The notes under the pieces were generated by a model, which saw nothing but the letters and a program-made list of their open reading frames with translations, was not told the origin of the DNA and made no database searches. The position numbers were made by a program, and so were the translations under genes. Positions 1 to 16,679 of a DNA stretch of 64,000 nt are shown here, piece by piece (the stretch's first letter is position 1; each line of letters starts with the position of its first letter). The stretch is from Isoperla grammatica (Eukaryota; Arthropoda; Insecta; Plecoptera; Perlodidae): positions 9,844,669-9,908,668 of the forward strand of contig OX246741.1 of NCBI GenBank assembly GCA_945910005.1. Direction: 5' to 3'.

Positions 1-3000
1 ACCAGCAGTCGAATATCGATTAGAAGGCTCTGGACCAAACGTTAGGTCGTCTAGTACTTCCCTGGAAAATGAAATATTGTAGATTGTAATAATCTTTTCA
101 CAGTAGTGTTATAGCAAGTAATTAATATTCTAATAGGAATCAAAACCAAATGTCAAAATATGGCAGTTCAAGTTAATGTTCTACAATTCATATACAATAT
201 ACTACCTTTATACTGGTTTCCTTGCTAATCTGGGTGAGCTGAGAAATGAAATTAGTTTGCCAGGCTAGAAATTCTATGTACCGGTACATACCACTATCCA
301 AAAAGTGTTAATGTACATGCCCTGCCCTTATACATACTATTATTCGACTACAGTTGAAATACAAAATTTTGATAAGCTACTAGCCATCAAGTAGCTTCAC
401 AAAACTTGCATTTTAATTCAATTGTAACCCATTGGCTAGCACATAAATTGCATTTAGTATTTGCATACTTAATCATAGATTCTTCAGGGCTGTCCCAATG
501 TCTCTTTCGGAATTCATCGATTATGCAACGTTTGACGTGCTTCTCCTCTAGTGGCAGGAATGGTACATAGTGGTCTATTAAGTTGGCTTCGATGGCTTCG
601 TTTCGATGGAAACCACCTAAATTACACACACAAAATTTCATGAACATTAAGATTAAAATGGACAGAGAGATGATCTAGGAAGCCCCTAATTACTGGGGAT
701 ATTTTTTATGGAAAATACAAAACATGCATAATGCAGCCATACAATTTCACAGTACGGACATCTAGTCCTTGTCGGTTATAAGTAGGTATAGCATTCTTTG
801 CAAGTGTACGTTGGTAAACATGCAATCTATTACAGTACTGCAGGTAGTTTCTAGAGAGGCAACACAAAACATCATGAGGCACACCTACAATGTAGGTAGC
901 AGCCTTACAAGATAAATTAATATGCATTGGGACCTGAACTTTATTAAAACCACAAGTGTGAGTGAGCACCTATCTAGATTAGGCCTATATTTGTAAAATA
1001 TGGTAGGCCTACATTATGATGGACAATGGACACACATACCTTTTTCATTAAAAGCTCCCTCTTTAATGAGATTCTCAAAGTCTCTCAATTTTAGCTGTTC
1101 TCTTTGGAAGCCACTTTCCCACAACTGAAGCATCTGCTCGGTGATTAGCGTCGCACCAGTGTTTGAAAGAAATATAAACACACTACTCCTGTAAAAAAAA
1201 AAAAACTTTATTGTAGGCCTAAACATTTTACGGGCCAGTATTTCAAGTAAGTGACTCAGTTCAGAATACAAATTTCAAAATACAAGACTGCAGACTGCAT
1301 ACGTACCGAAAGTCGACGCCACCTATACTATGATGGAAGTCCATGAATGGTTTTATTCCGTCTAAAATCTTTTCGTGCATCTTGTCAACTTCGTCAAATA
1401 TGAATATGGACCTCTCACATTTCGATACGTTTCCTCGAACCCAGTCCGACAATTGCATCTAGATTGGCACAACGTAATACAGTTTAGTTAACTGGTAAAA
1501 AGGGCAAATAAAATGGATAAATGGTCAAAGCCAGAACATTTGGAAAAAATTAGTCTAACTTTGTCTCTAAAGGGAATATGGAGAGTGGCTTTCCTCTATT
1601 TAAGCAAAAATCCATATGATTAGACTGACAAGATTAAAAATAAGTACAGTAATGCAATGCATGCCAGTACTAAATCAAAGTTGGTGAAGAAATTTTGAAA
1701 TGCATACATAACAGGTTGAAAATTTACAAAATAACAATCTAATGGTTTATTGCAGCACGTTATTCAACTTATTGATGCTCAACACAAGAGTACCCTACTA
1801 ATATATAACTGAAAGATCAATTTACCTTGTAAATGTCTGCTTGACTTTGTAATGGAAAATCAATCAACCCACTGAAAAAGTGAACATATTTACTCCTGAA
1901 GCCATTTAGGTATAAACTATCAACTATGAAAGAGCTGACATAGTTTTTTCCTCCACCCGGCCAACCGTGGAAACTCAACGCCAGTGCCTTGTCGGGGTGA
2001 ATATCATCCCTGAAGTGGCTTTTTAGCGCATTTACTGTAATTTCACGTACAAGATGCTGGCCGTAAACCTTGGTGATCAATGATGCCTCTAGTTCTAGAA
2101 AGAGAAAACATTCATTTTAATATCTAGGCATAGCCTACAATTCAATACAATAATACATAATGATGGTTTATCACAGCATGTTATTCAACTTATGGATGCT
2201 CAAGAGTATCCTACTAATATATAACTAAAAGATATAGATAGATAGATAGATACAATACAAATACATTTTGTATGTAGGGGCCTAGAAAGATATGAGTTTA
2301 GGATCGTAGAAAAGGATCGTAGAAGGAGGGATCATAGGATCGTTGATCGATCGGTTGATGGGATCGTAGTAGGATCGTAGAAAACCTGAATGTCCACAAT
2401 TCGTACCGATCAACGACCTACGTACTAAAAGAGACACAAGGTTATCGCGATCGTAGAAGTATGAGCACATTTCCTGATTCCATATCCCAATCTTGCGACA
2501 TTAGGATTCAGTTGTGTACAGCGCCATAAGAACCTAGCAAGTCAACTCTTTCACGGTTTCCGGAATGCGACTGCCATTTTGGTACCGACAAATTGTGGGT
2601 AGGGCTTTACACTGCTGTAGGCTAGGCTTAGTTCCATACAGACACCTACTCCACTTGATAAGATATACGAAGATACATTGGTTTAGGTTATGTAGGCCCT
2701 ACATAAACAACCATGTGTAGACCTACCTAAGCCTACCTTAGCTTAATTGTCGTATTATAATTATTACCGTGGAAATTGGACATTACAATGCAATACTAAT
2801 TACAGGGCTAGGGGCTAGGCCTAGTTCTCTTTGAAAACAGTGCCTAGGCCTAGGCCTAGGCAAGTTCGAAGGTCACTTAAATCGGACAACATTGATTGAC
2901 TAGGCCCTAGGCCTACCACACATTTTTAAGTCTAGCAAAGGCTTCCATACTACACACAAAATAAGAAATATTCAAATCCTTTACTTCTAATATCAGCCGG

Positions 3001-3192
3001 TATCCAACTCTTCTGACAGCATTCCATCAACGAGCACGGACCCGGTAATTTTTCCCAGCCAGCATAAAACAATGAACCTGCATATTCAAATGCTGACACA
3101 GTCGCCGATAATGGATTAAAAGAACAGACAATATTAAACTGGAATGTAACTATTACTAACCAAGTAGACGTTTTAAAACGTCCAAACAACAT
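1..3192 (-). CDS. Torsin-family AAA+ ATPase (torsin-1-like), 3' end outside the window
   Basis: ER-lumenal/nuclear-envelope AAA+ protein; known torsins are activated by LAP1/LULL1-type cofactors. Six exons are read on the minus strand: 2985-3192, 1826-2094, 1307-1458, 1040-1188, 469-616 and 1-61. All have consensus splice sites and matching phases and give 329 residues to the window edge (human torsin-1A has 332). The start at 3192 gives a hydrophobic signal segment (TSTWLVIVTF), followed by ECCQKSWIPADI, the torsin N-terminal cysteine region. Exon 2 has the torsin-type Walker A GWPGGGKN (Asn in place of Thr/Ser). Exon 3 has Walker B SIFIFDEVDKMH. Exon 4 has FIFLSNTGA (sensor 1). Exon 5 has LIDHYVPFLPLE. 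Exon 6 reads EVLDDLTFGPE...STAG and should run into the redox-sensitive GCK sensor-2 motif just beyond base 1. Without splicing, exon 5 would read on to a stop at 387; the exon 5 donor GTATGC (463-468) and the acceptor at 62-63 restore the family C-terminus. Confidence 0.93.
2300..2384. repeat. Degenerate GGATCGTAG short repeats in torsin intron 1
   Basis: The motif GGATCGTAG and close variants recur about five times within 85 bases. Reverse-oriented copies lie near 2420-2460. This is a local simple repeat inside intron 1 of the torsin gene, with no coding signal. Confidence 0.6.
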
Positions 3193-4837
3193 GTCTACAG
3201 CAAATTACACGTAATCTAGTTTGTTCTGTCAAGCCACCATAACCTAAAACGAATGCTGTCACAAATTGTGTTGGTAGTCTTGGAGTTGGAGTACCGATTT
3301 AACAAATGCTACCAATTATTTTTCTATTATCAGCGGGAGTTCAAATCGTAATGTCGTCAGCATTCGTGTGCATACGATAGTGTAGGCACAAAGTGTGCAC
3401 AAAGGATGGATCTCAGTAATATTTAGGGTAATCGTATGGCTGAGTGTATATTTTTCTATTCACTGTTTTAGTACACGGTTGGAGGCTGCAGTCAGTTTTA
3501 CTTTTTAGAAAGGGGTGTAACCGTGTACTGTGTAAATTACGCAAATTACAATACAGACTGTAGAGTCAATAGAATCTATGCTTCTTGACGTCCACAAACT
3601 ATCTTTCATCGGTGGTACGTAGACACGTGTTATGCGGTTACATCGGCGCTCGGGCTAATCGGCCGAACACCCGATAGACTGTTCATAGATATAAATTTAT
3701 ATCTATATTCTATGGACTGTTGATGACGCTGCACGGCTCTCAGATTACCCTCTCGCTCACAAAAGAAGTACGTGGGTTTGTTTCTCATCCAGCGACACGT
3801 AAATGGTGCACGGTTACATCGCTACCCGACAGACAGTCGACGCGGTATCGAGATTCCTGCTTATAATGACCGAACTTGGATTGGTCAAGAAAAGTCTGAG
3901 CTCTGGAAGTCGCAGGAGAACGGATCGTTAATTGGCGGATGATAATTAATTAGACTAGACTACCTTTGGTCAAGACTGTGACGTGTCAAAGAGTATTGAA
4001 AGAACTCGAAGGAGCGCGGGACATGGTAAATAAAAAGCGACTGAACGATATCTCGGGGTCTGGGGAGGAGTGAGTGAAGAACGGAACCGAGTTGAATTGA
4101 AGACCACATCAAGACGCAAGAGAAGAAAGGAAGGAAGCCAGGCAACTCTCGAACCAAGGACCGCCAGGGACCGGAACTCTTATTGGGTTGTTACCGACCC
4201 ATAGAAAGGTAGGGGATGGTTTCCATTCTTTAGTTTGACCCGTTGGATGTCGTAACTAAAGTAGGTTCGCCAAGCCAAGACTAAACACATTCAGGGGTTA
4301 TACTTGATTTTTATCTGAATTAACTTGCATTCTCTTTTCACGATTACTCGTTTGTGTTTCCTTGAAGAATCCAACTACCCCGTGACATGACAAATTGGTA
4401 AAGGCGCCTTGCATGATCCCGGCATGTCCAAATTTGAAGCACGGTTTGGATGTATCTTTGTCCCCCATTTCTTGGATAATTGGGCCATGTATTTGGCAGT
4501 AATTATAAGTGTTTAATCTTATAAGACAAACTCATCCAATCTACAATTTAGGCTACAACAATATTTGAAGGTTTTTTTTATGTTTAAACTTTTTAATAAC
4601 AGTATAACACTACATATTAAAGTCTATGTTAACACATCAGTAATATAAATAATATTTACAATTAAAGAACGAATTATATTATATTATTAGTAAATTATCA
4701 GTTAGGTAATTGCTTATAAATGTAACGAGTCAGATTACAACAGTCTAACTTGTATGTATGTTTAATTATCAAGCGTCAGTACGTTAACGCGTCAACGCGT
4801 GCGTCAGTACGATAACGCGTCAACAGTCCTATAATAA
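3193..4837. other. Intergenic: torsin upstream region and GMC downstream region
   Basis: I see no supportable gene here. Bases just above 3192 are the presumed torsin promoter. An inverted pair AGTACACGGTT / AACCGTGTACT lies at about 3470-3535. Close to the GMC stop, 4778-4824 holds a short direct repeat rich in ACGCGTCAAC. The minus-strand open frame at 3960-4157 has no family resemblance and is not annotated. Confidence 0.6.
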
Positions 4838-8657
<3,820 letters not shown>

Positions 8658-8912
8658 TTAGTTATACACTCCCTTTATGTGTCGTGCATACTTAGCCAGA
8701 GGGGCGCACTTAATGGACTTATCCACAGCATTCCACTTTGCAGCAACACGATACCAATACCCAGCCTGATATGAATTAGTCCTGGCAAAGGGTGGGACTA
8801 AGTTCACACCACGACTGTCTACTCTTCTGTGGCTTAGTTGCAGTCTTTTTAAGGGGTGTTGTGTAACTGTAATGATTGAAGGATGAGGAATGGAAACATT
8901 GTTTCTCATCAA
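8658..8912 (-). mobile_element. Non-LTR retrotransposon fragment: C-terminal end of a reverse-transcriptase ORF
   Basis: The minus-strand frame ends in a pattern typical of the C-terminus of CR1/Jockey-type ORF2 proteins: RGVNLVPPFARTNSYQ, then YWYRVAAKWNAVDKSIKCAP, then a basic tail. In those elements this region reads roughly as basic residues, R-T-x(n)-F/Y, W-N, and a terminal helix. No upstream catalytic reverse-transcriptase domain is recognisable in the neighbouring sequence, so this is a 5'-truncated copy. The assignment rests on remembered family pattern, not alignment. Confidence 0.5.
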
Positions 8913-10547
8913 CCGATTTCCAAATAGGTATAGGTCCTATTAACTCATAAACGGGGCATGATCCAAAGAGTCAAACTGTAGAGCTATACAAAATCTTGTA
9001 TTGCATGTACAAAATTGAAAATAAAAGCGTTGAGTTTTTATTAGTGTAGGGATAAAAATAAATTTACTCTGTACTCACTACCGTATTAGTTCGTTGGGCC
9101 CCGCAGGGCCTTGTAAGTTGTGACGAAGTTTGTCTTGCTAGCGGGAACGACAAAAAACTGTCTAACACGCAAGACCGTGAATGCGACGGCCCATGCACCA
9201 ATGTCGTCAATGTCCCACTGCCCTTCGTGTCGTAGAGCACAGTCATTCACACGCCATGTCGGCTGTTACTCGGTTACATCGTCGAGTTCAACGGTTGGGT
9301 GTTATCTTGTAAATTTTCGTAGGGAACCTGCCGAGGGACAATTCATGTCACTCCCTAGGTACTGTGGTAGGCTATTTTGAATAGTTGGGAATTAATGACC
9401 GTGGGCTTTTGGTATGACTCAATTCCAGCATTCGCCAAGTGACTGAAGAAAACTTCGGAAAAACCTTCAGTCAGGATTGCCGGTAGCGGGTATTGAACCG
9501 GCGAACCTCGTGTGCTACGCACTGGGTCATCTCTTTCGATCCCTTGTAAAGCGATAGCGGTCCAACGCCTAGCTTTATTTCTCTATGGTCGAACGGAGAG
9601 TCCATCCACAAGCTTCGATGTGGTTTAAAAATTTTGTAGCATAGTTACTCAAAATATTTCTTCGGAAACGAAAAGGTGGCAAAATGTGAGATGGACATTT
9701 TCTAAGGTCGTGTCCGAAAGCTGGCTCTGTCGTTGCGCTATCAACTCATCAACAAGCAATGCACGGAGGGTACACATTGTTGATTACGTCAAATCGGAAC
9801 TAGCAACGATGGACAGGCGTTCGGACACGTCCTTAGTAAATTTAGTTAGTAAGGTATTTGATACTAATTTCAACGTGATCCGTTAAGTATTGGGTGAAGT
9901 ACCCAATGATATTCAACAGCTATGTTGAATATCATTGGAAGTACCAATGAGATGACAACGGAAAGTCAAAGATCTTGGCAAATAAAACCCAACGTGTAGT
10001 GACTGGAAGTTGTGCTTTCCGTGAGTTATTTAGAAGGCTGTGCACTTATCGATGCACAATGGCGGTAACTTTAAACTGTTTACGTATATGAGCTCCCTAC
10101 AACAGATCACGCAGAGTAGTTAGTCCATGATACCTTACAATACCGATCTAGTAATGGAAACGTGTGAACTTACCTCAGGAGTGATGATAACTCTGTTGGT
10201 CCAGTTCTTGCATCTCGCGACAAGGCAGCTGGCTGATCACCACCGTCTATATATATGATGACAAAGACCTTCGACGCGCTCTTTGCCCTTGCGGCTAACT
10301 TCTTTGCTAAATGGGCAAAATATATGTATTTGTAACATAATTGTCCTCACCACGAAATATGAGCAATTGAACATGTATACATCCTCCAATAAAGTTCAAG
10401 AAAATTATTACGAAATGTGAGCAATTTTAACACGTATCCTTTGTATCCCCCAACAAAAGGTTGTTTTAAAAAACCATATGCACATGATGGTTGTTTTATT
10501 ACATGCTATTTCCCATCGTATAGTTGGCGGTATGTTACTTTTAACTG

Positions 10548-10580
<33 letters not shown>

Positions 10581-11172
10581 ACGATAATAGGGTAAGCCAA
10601 AATGCACTTGAACATTTATAATATGAACTTTATTACACCATTTACTACTAATAAACGTTCACATACCACATATAGGCCGGACGCCGTAACAAAGAAGGTG
10701 TTGTCGTCACGGATGATGTAATAGCAAGTGACCTCACACCTTGTAATACCAACTTAAATGTAGACTACTACTCATTGCCATACCAGAAGTAAACATGTAT
10801 TGTTATTTCATAGGTTGGTGGACATGGGCCCTGGTTTAAATGCTATTTTTCTCCCTCTAGGTATGTGTTTGCGGTTAAATTATGCAGGGATAAACTTTAG
10901 TTTCTTATTATCTAATTTATTATATTCACTTATAAATTAACAACTACTTCATTATATTTGGAAAAATTTAAAGTAGTTCCGTCCCATCATGCTAGGCATG
11001 AAGGTGCCGAAGAAGGAACAGCTACGGACGACCTACCTTTGTCTGTCTGCATATTGTCGTACCTTAAAGGCACAGGGAACGCATATGACCACTCTGAAAG
11101 ATCTCGAGTAATGTTTTCAGTGTCAATGTTTCTTGATATCGGTAATAAATTTCCATAAATAATATTATAGGC
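8913..11172. other. Intergenic repeat-rich stretch; no gene seen
   Basis: It holds a tRNA-promoter-like patch on the minus strand at about 9480-9535 (B-box-like GCCGGTTCAATACC), a perfect hairpin at 9903-9940 and a (TTA)n run at about 10550-10579. Open frames here are short and show no recognisable domain. Confidence 0.5.
9903..9940. repeat. Short perfect hairpin, 16-bp stem
   Basis: CCAATGATATTCAACA is followed after six bases or fewer by its exact reverse complement. The CCCAATGATATT word also links to a nearby 'gtacccaatg'. It is probably the core of a small foldback element; no function is evident. Confidence 0.6.
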
Positions 11173-11175
11173 TAA

Positions 11176-11450
11176 AGGCGGGTTCACACAAAATGACTAA
11201 GACTAACGATTAGTGTTTAAGACTAACGATTTAAGGTTTAACAGGGTTGAAGTATACGATTTATGTTTAAGCGTTAACAAACTTTTATAGTGATTAGTGT
11301 TTAAGAACGAGTGATTAAGAAAGTTGATTTTCGATTGTTGGCATTGTTGAAATACATTTGGGGATGGATGTTTCCGAGTACGTTGTTTTTCCAAGGCTTA
11401 ATCACTCTATTGTTAGTCTTAGTCCATAGTCATTCTCTCTGAACGCGCCT
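11176..11450. mobile_element. MITE with AGGCGGGTTCACAC-type terminal inverted repeats (PIF/Harbinger-like)
   Basis: The left end AGGCGGGTTCACACAAAATG is matched imperfectly by the inverted right end (AGGCGCGTTCAGAGAGAATG). Both ends continue into ACTAAGACTAAC. The element is flanked by TAA on both sides (11173-11175 and 11451-11453), a 3-bp TWA target duplication as expected for PIF/Harbinger elements. It is 275 bp and non-coding. Confidence 0.6.
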
Positions 11451-11453
11451 TAA

Positions 11454-12151
11454 TCAGTCGAACACGGGCGTCACATAATATTATAAAAAAAACGCCGCCA
11501 TGTTTCCCCCGCGTGAACTTAACTCCTGTCAAACAGAGAAAGCTGTCAAACACGAAACGGCAATAAAGACAACAGACCATCAAATGACAGAGAAATTTGG
11601 AAATACATCAAGTATCCTAGCAACACACAGAAGTCAAAGCTTTCTTGATGTTAGTATTTTTAAGTCACAGCCTCCCAAAGCTAGTGTTTTTTTAACACCG
11701 CCTTGCCGCGATCAGTGTATTTTCACTCTGGCAGGTATAGTGCGCGGATGAGCACTGCGTAAACGTCCATCTTTGTTAATCAACACACAGACAGACGGCC
11801 TACCAGCTCAGCCAAAGTTGCAGGTTGGTCCTTCAATCAGTCATCCTCTCAGGTTGTACGTCGTCCATAGAATCGCGTCCATTGTGAGATTTCCAAAATG
11901 TCCTTATTTTGGTCTTTGGTTTCTCGTTTCGCTTGGATCCAGTGGTTGATCGTGTCCAACAGACGCTTCAGAAATCACCGTCCCATTTAACGGGGCAGGC
12001 GTAGTTGACGTCTGGGTTATACTAGTTTTGATAACTAGAGAAATTGTAAGACTCAAAGACTCGAGTTCTTGAAGTCGTTCCGTGTAGCTTTCAACACAGC
12101 TTCCTCTCTCTAGGCTCACTTTCCACCGTCTCTGTGGTTACATGTCAACAC
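11454..12151. other. Intergenic; no gene seen
   Basis: Short open frames occur on both strands (for example 11500-11751) but lack recognisable motifs or splice context. I see nothing else in it. Confidence 0.4.
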
Positions 12152-12153
12152 TA

Positions 12154-12328
12154 AAGCCTGTATTACACGGTCAAACTTTTTCATCCAACTCCTTGAATTC
12201 AAGGACAAAAGCGCATCAATAAATAATTCCTATTGTTGTATTTGACTACATACTGACTGTTATTGATGCGCTTTTGTCCTTGGATTCAAGGAGTTGGATG
12301 AAAAAGTTTGACCGTGTAATACAGGCTT
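12154..12328. mobile_element. Near-perfect palindromic MITE (Tc1/mariner-like, TA target site)
   Basis: Two arms of about 70 bp (12152-12222 and 12260-12330) are reverse complements with about one mismatch, separated by a loop of about 37 bp. The ends read AAGCCTGTATTACACGGTC and its complement. The element sits between TA dinucleotides, which fits a TA target duplication. It is non-coding and would fold into a long hairpin. Confidence 0.75.
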
Positions 12329-12330
12329 TA

Positions 12331-13764
12331 TTGCTAGGCAACGTAATAAAACACTTTTTATTGATAATTCCACTGCCTTCTATAGTTTTGAAACATCGCC
12401 ACAGTCACTGCCTACTGGATGATACAGATGCTATCACCGCGTAGTGGATGCTATAACTTGAAATTTGCTTGAAACTCGCCACAGTCACGGCCTAGTGGAT
12501 GATACACATGGTACGGTTCTTTTAAATATTCCTCAAAGCACCTAAAAATGAAAGATCATTATCTAAAAATACGGGCGGTACAGTTTTTATATCTGAGAAG
12601 CGTATATTTCCAATTCTATTAGCATTTTAAGTTTGAAATTTGAAACTTCCCGTTCCGTAATTGAAAAACGGCTCTTGACGTCATAACTCATGTAAACAAC
12701 TGCCTCCTTGAAGTATTCTTAATAATATCAACGATATTAAGTTGGACACTTTACAATATCTAGAATGCAGTGACTTTACAACAATGCCTTTTATACCACT
12801 GTTTTCTTCAGAAAATACATTTTGATACAGTATTTACCAAAACGTGTTTAAAATAATGCAATCATTTAACATATTGTTGTTAATTAATGTTGAGCAGTGT
12901 TCATTTACTAACTATAAATAAACGTTGGTTCAGTTAAAGTCGATCGATGAAGTGAACAACCCATTCAATACAACAACTAAACTATTCAAATTAAATGGAC
13001 ATGAAAAAATACTTTTTTTTATTTTAAATTATGAATTTCAAGAATTATTACATGTGAGTAGCATTTAATACTGAACTTCTTGAAATTATATATTTTATAT
13101 TTTTAATAAAGTATATTTATAGTTTCTAATTTGAGTAGATTTGACGTAAAATTGACACACCAACGCGAATATCTCGAAAACGGATCGCGTTCAACCATCT
13201 TTTTCAAACGTATGTATGTTAGTCATGAAGTTATCTACATTTAGGACGAAAATTTGTTACAATATATTACTTTTTGAAGGTGCTACGCGAAGTTATACGA
13301 TTGAAAGTGTAGGTTTTTTTTCAGTTACAATGTATAACATAGGGAATTCCAACGCATTTCAACACTCAATAAATAAAAAACTAATAGCGGTAGGTGCATA
13401 TTTTTTTCTACAATATTCACAAGCTTAATCTCAACTTGCAGTACATACAATTTGAATGATTTATATTACATGTGCAGTTATCATCGATCGACTTTAAAGT
13501 CTTATGAGAGCAATAATCTACTAAAGGGTGGGATTTCAGTACTATTTGTATGATATAAAATTATTGTTTACTGAGATATGACGTCAGAACTTTTTAATCA
13601 CGAGCAAGATGGCGCAGGTCCTTTCTGAGCGTGTTTAGACAGCAATATCTTTGACTTGCTGTTAAAGCGATGTTAATGCACCTTTTGAGCCGACACCAAT
13701 TAGTTCCCGTTTATTTTAACTTGAGGTAACCAGTTAGCAAATAAAAAAATGTGTGAGCCTTCCC
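12331..13764. other. AT-rich intergenic DNA; no gene seen
   Basis: Low-complexity AT-rich sequence with no open frame showing conserved motifs. The only notable point is the transition into the long (TTA)n array at its right edge. Confidence 0.5.
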
Positions 13765-13911
<147 letters not shown>

Positions 13912-16050
13912 TCAAATTATTATTTATCATTATTTACTGTGTAGTGTGTATTAGTATAACATAGCACCGTGCAGCTAATGCCACAATATGGGGACTGCAT
14001 ATGACTGATATTTTCCCGTACTTATCCCCATTGCTGACACTAGTTAGTGGACTATTCCTCAGTCTCATGTTTGGGCACTAAATGAGTGTTGGAGTGCCCG
14101 CTCATCCAGCAGCGTGGTACTTTCACATTCCAAATGATTGTCGCGTGCTTGGTACCGAATATGTCCAAGCAAGGGTCAACTTCGCTTCGGGCTCGCTTTT
14201 TGTCACTGTTTATGATAAAGTAGCGAGGCCATAACCTCGCCAGATAACGTGCTGAGCTACACATCAAGTAGGGTTTTTACCACAGTTCTATTCAATGTGT
14301 AGCAGTTGAAAAAATCGCATTGTTGTGAAGGTGGTTTGATCCGGAATACTGTGGTTTAGTTGAGATTTAAATTGGATTAAACAATGTATATTAAAAACAT
14401 TGCATGTTTACGATTAATATTGAAGATTCACATACACAAAAGGTATTTACTGGTTTTCAACATTATAGTAAAAAGGAAAACACATCATCTTTGTGATAAA
14501 ATTGCGATTCTCCAGAACAAACCGGGGTTCAACAACTTTGTACTTTTTATGCACAGAATATGTTTGTGATTACTATGCAGTTTGTGTTTCTTCTGAAAAA
14601 TAGCATGTAATAAAATCTTATAAACAAATCCTATACTTAAAATGACAGTATATCTGGCCCAATGTCGGCCGATTCAAAGTCGGCTTGATCTTCATCTATA
14701 TCGGAGTCTCGTTTCGTTTGGAAGTTCGACGAGCCTCCCATAGACGGACGTCAAGCAGAACTTGGTCCGATTCAGATCCATCATACATCGGCGGGGTGGT
14801 CTGAAGGGTGGTGCATTAATGGAAGGAGGGAAGGGGTAAAGGAACTGGGCCTCCTTTTGTCGCATCTTACGACTGGCAGACGGGGTGTCTGTAAATAGCC
14901 ACTACGACAAGTCACTCACAATAATGGTGACGATATTTTGAGACTCGTGCGTTTGCTCAACAGCCGAATAACCCCATCCAAGGAACGAAGGCCGGAACGC
15001 ACATTGCGTGCACCAGTTTGTGAGGCCATGCATGTATAAACAGTCTTCCTAGGATCTACGGGAACGGTTTGGCATTGGCCTCGATCTCACAGTTTGCCCA
15101 TAAACCAGGCGAGATATTGAACATTGTACATGAATACACGATTTTGTGTTGCCTTTAATAATTATTCTTTAAATTACGACGATCATTATTTTTAGAGAAA
15201 TTTTTTCGAAGTTTTATCGATATGGATTAAGGTTAGAGTTCAGCGGATTGTGTGTGTGTTTTGGGGGGAAGGGGGGGGGGGGGGTGGAGGGGAGAACATT
15301 CTATTATTTGGTATTTTTTGTTTGTCAGGAAGATTTTTTTCCAAATATGTTTATATCATTTGAAGCACAAACATGGTGGGATGTTGAGTTGAGGGACAAC
15401 ATTTCGTAAATGCTATCTCAGAGTTTGATATTCGAGAACCTGCAACCGCCATTCATTCACAAATCAAGTTTTTCGCAGGCTCTGCCGATGATTGCAGCTG
15501 CAAGCAAAAGCCATAACAAAAAACTTGAAAGCAATATTTTCGTGCCATTTCAAAAAATAGAGCTTGAAGTCAATTTATTTCCGGGGGCTTTCTGCTCGGA
15601 CAGTCAGCTGCTATGCAACTTCATTGTTGTATTTTTTCTTAAATAAATAAATAAATAAATTCACATTTATAGTCTACCCACTCAGTAACTAAACTGATTT
15701 GCAGTAGGGGACTTTAATCATTGGGTTTGAAATATAGTATATTATATATTTCAAACCCTATATTTCAAACCCAATGCTTTAATTTAAAGTGGCTAAACCA
15801 ACCCTGTAGGCTTCGAACACCATCGACGAGTGAGCGATAATCAATCAAAGATCGATATTTCAAATACGAAACATATGAATCAGTGATTGGACAGTGCGAA
15901 CACCTGCGGACAAATGCCAGAATCAACAAGGCCGATTCAGAACAACTTTGAATTTATTGAGTGCTTCATTGCTACGGCTCCAAAGTCACCGTTTACTTAT
16001 TCCTAAGCCAAGAAGTAATAGAATTGAATCCACATTAGAAGTTAAAAAAA
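13912..16050. other. Intergenic; hairpin and G-run only
   Basis: No supportable gene. Notable items are a SINE-like motif at 14858-14880 (GTCGCATCTTACGACTGGCA), a long G-run at about 15262-15291 that could form a G-quadruplex, and a hairpin at 15719-15774 built from three copies of the word ATATTTCAAACCC or its complement. Confidence 0.5.
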
Positions 16051-16055
16051 CTTCT

Positions 16056-16120
16056 GCCTGAAGCGGGATTTGAACCCGGGACATTCTGCATTGGAAGCAG
16101 AGATGCTAACACTGCCTACC
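16056..16120 (-). pseudogene. tRNA-like relic (CCA anticodon loop, Trp-type) or SINE head
   Basis: Read on the minus strand there is an A-box-like start (GGTAGGCAGTGTTAGCATC). It is followed by an anticodon arm TCTGC-TTCCAAT-GCAGA, whose seven-base loop would expose CCA. A T-arm follows with the canonical GGGTTCAAATCCC B box. The 5' acceptor strand does not pair with the 3' strand (TTCAGGC), and the D-arm is shorter than normal. I therefore call it a decayed tRNA or tRNA-derived SINE head rather than a working gene. Confidence 0.55.
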
Positions 16121-16679
16121 TTGATTTCACATTCTTAATTGTTATGTGACGAGAGGAGAGAACTGGGACCAAGTAGAGGAAGTACGATTTTGGGAAGATA
16201 GAAAGAGGTGGAAAAATTTGGTTGTGAAACCCAAGCTGACCCTGCCAGAAGCAGAAAACGGCGATGGATAATGATGATGATGAATTGTTGTGAAGATTAT
16301 AGCATGATTATAGCGATTAGAGGGGATGAGATTGAGCGGACGACCGTGTGAGAAACAAGAAAAGTGTTCTAGATCAGTCTTCAGACGTAGTTAATTTTTA
16401 AATGTGGTTGAAACGTTGAAATGAATTTGAGCATTCATTATGGTAGAATATGTAAATTTAAACCTGATCTTTGGCGCTTCAAGGTTCACTTGATCTCCGC
16501 CAAGTGGAGGCGCGTCGAGCTCCCAAGTTGCGAGTTCAACGAGCCTCCGCTAGGTGGAGATGGTGGAGATCAAGCGGACCTAGGGCGCGCTTTCTGCAAA
16601 ACTAAAGGCGGCTGTGATAATAAATTTAAAGATGGACGATGAACGATGCCGCCTCACTCACGTTTTAGTACGACTATCA

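Noticed and set aside
387..468. Taking the stop at 387 as the only torsin end
   Set aside because: It removes the conserved torsin C-terminus, while a consensus donor at 463-468 and an acceptor at 62-63 restore it in phase; kept only as a possible isoform.
15262..15291. G-run as a telomeric or regulatory quadruplex
   Set aside because: A single homopolymer-rich run without telomere repeats or promoter context; could equally be simple-sequence slippage.
16056..16120. A functional tRNA gene
   Set aside because: Anticodon and T arms are good, but the acceptor stem does not pair and the D arm is short; annotated as a relic.
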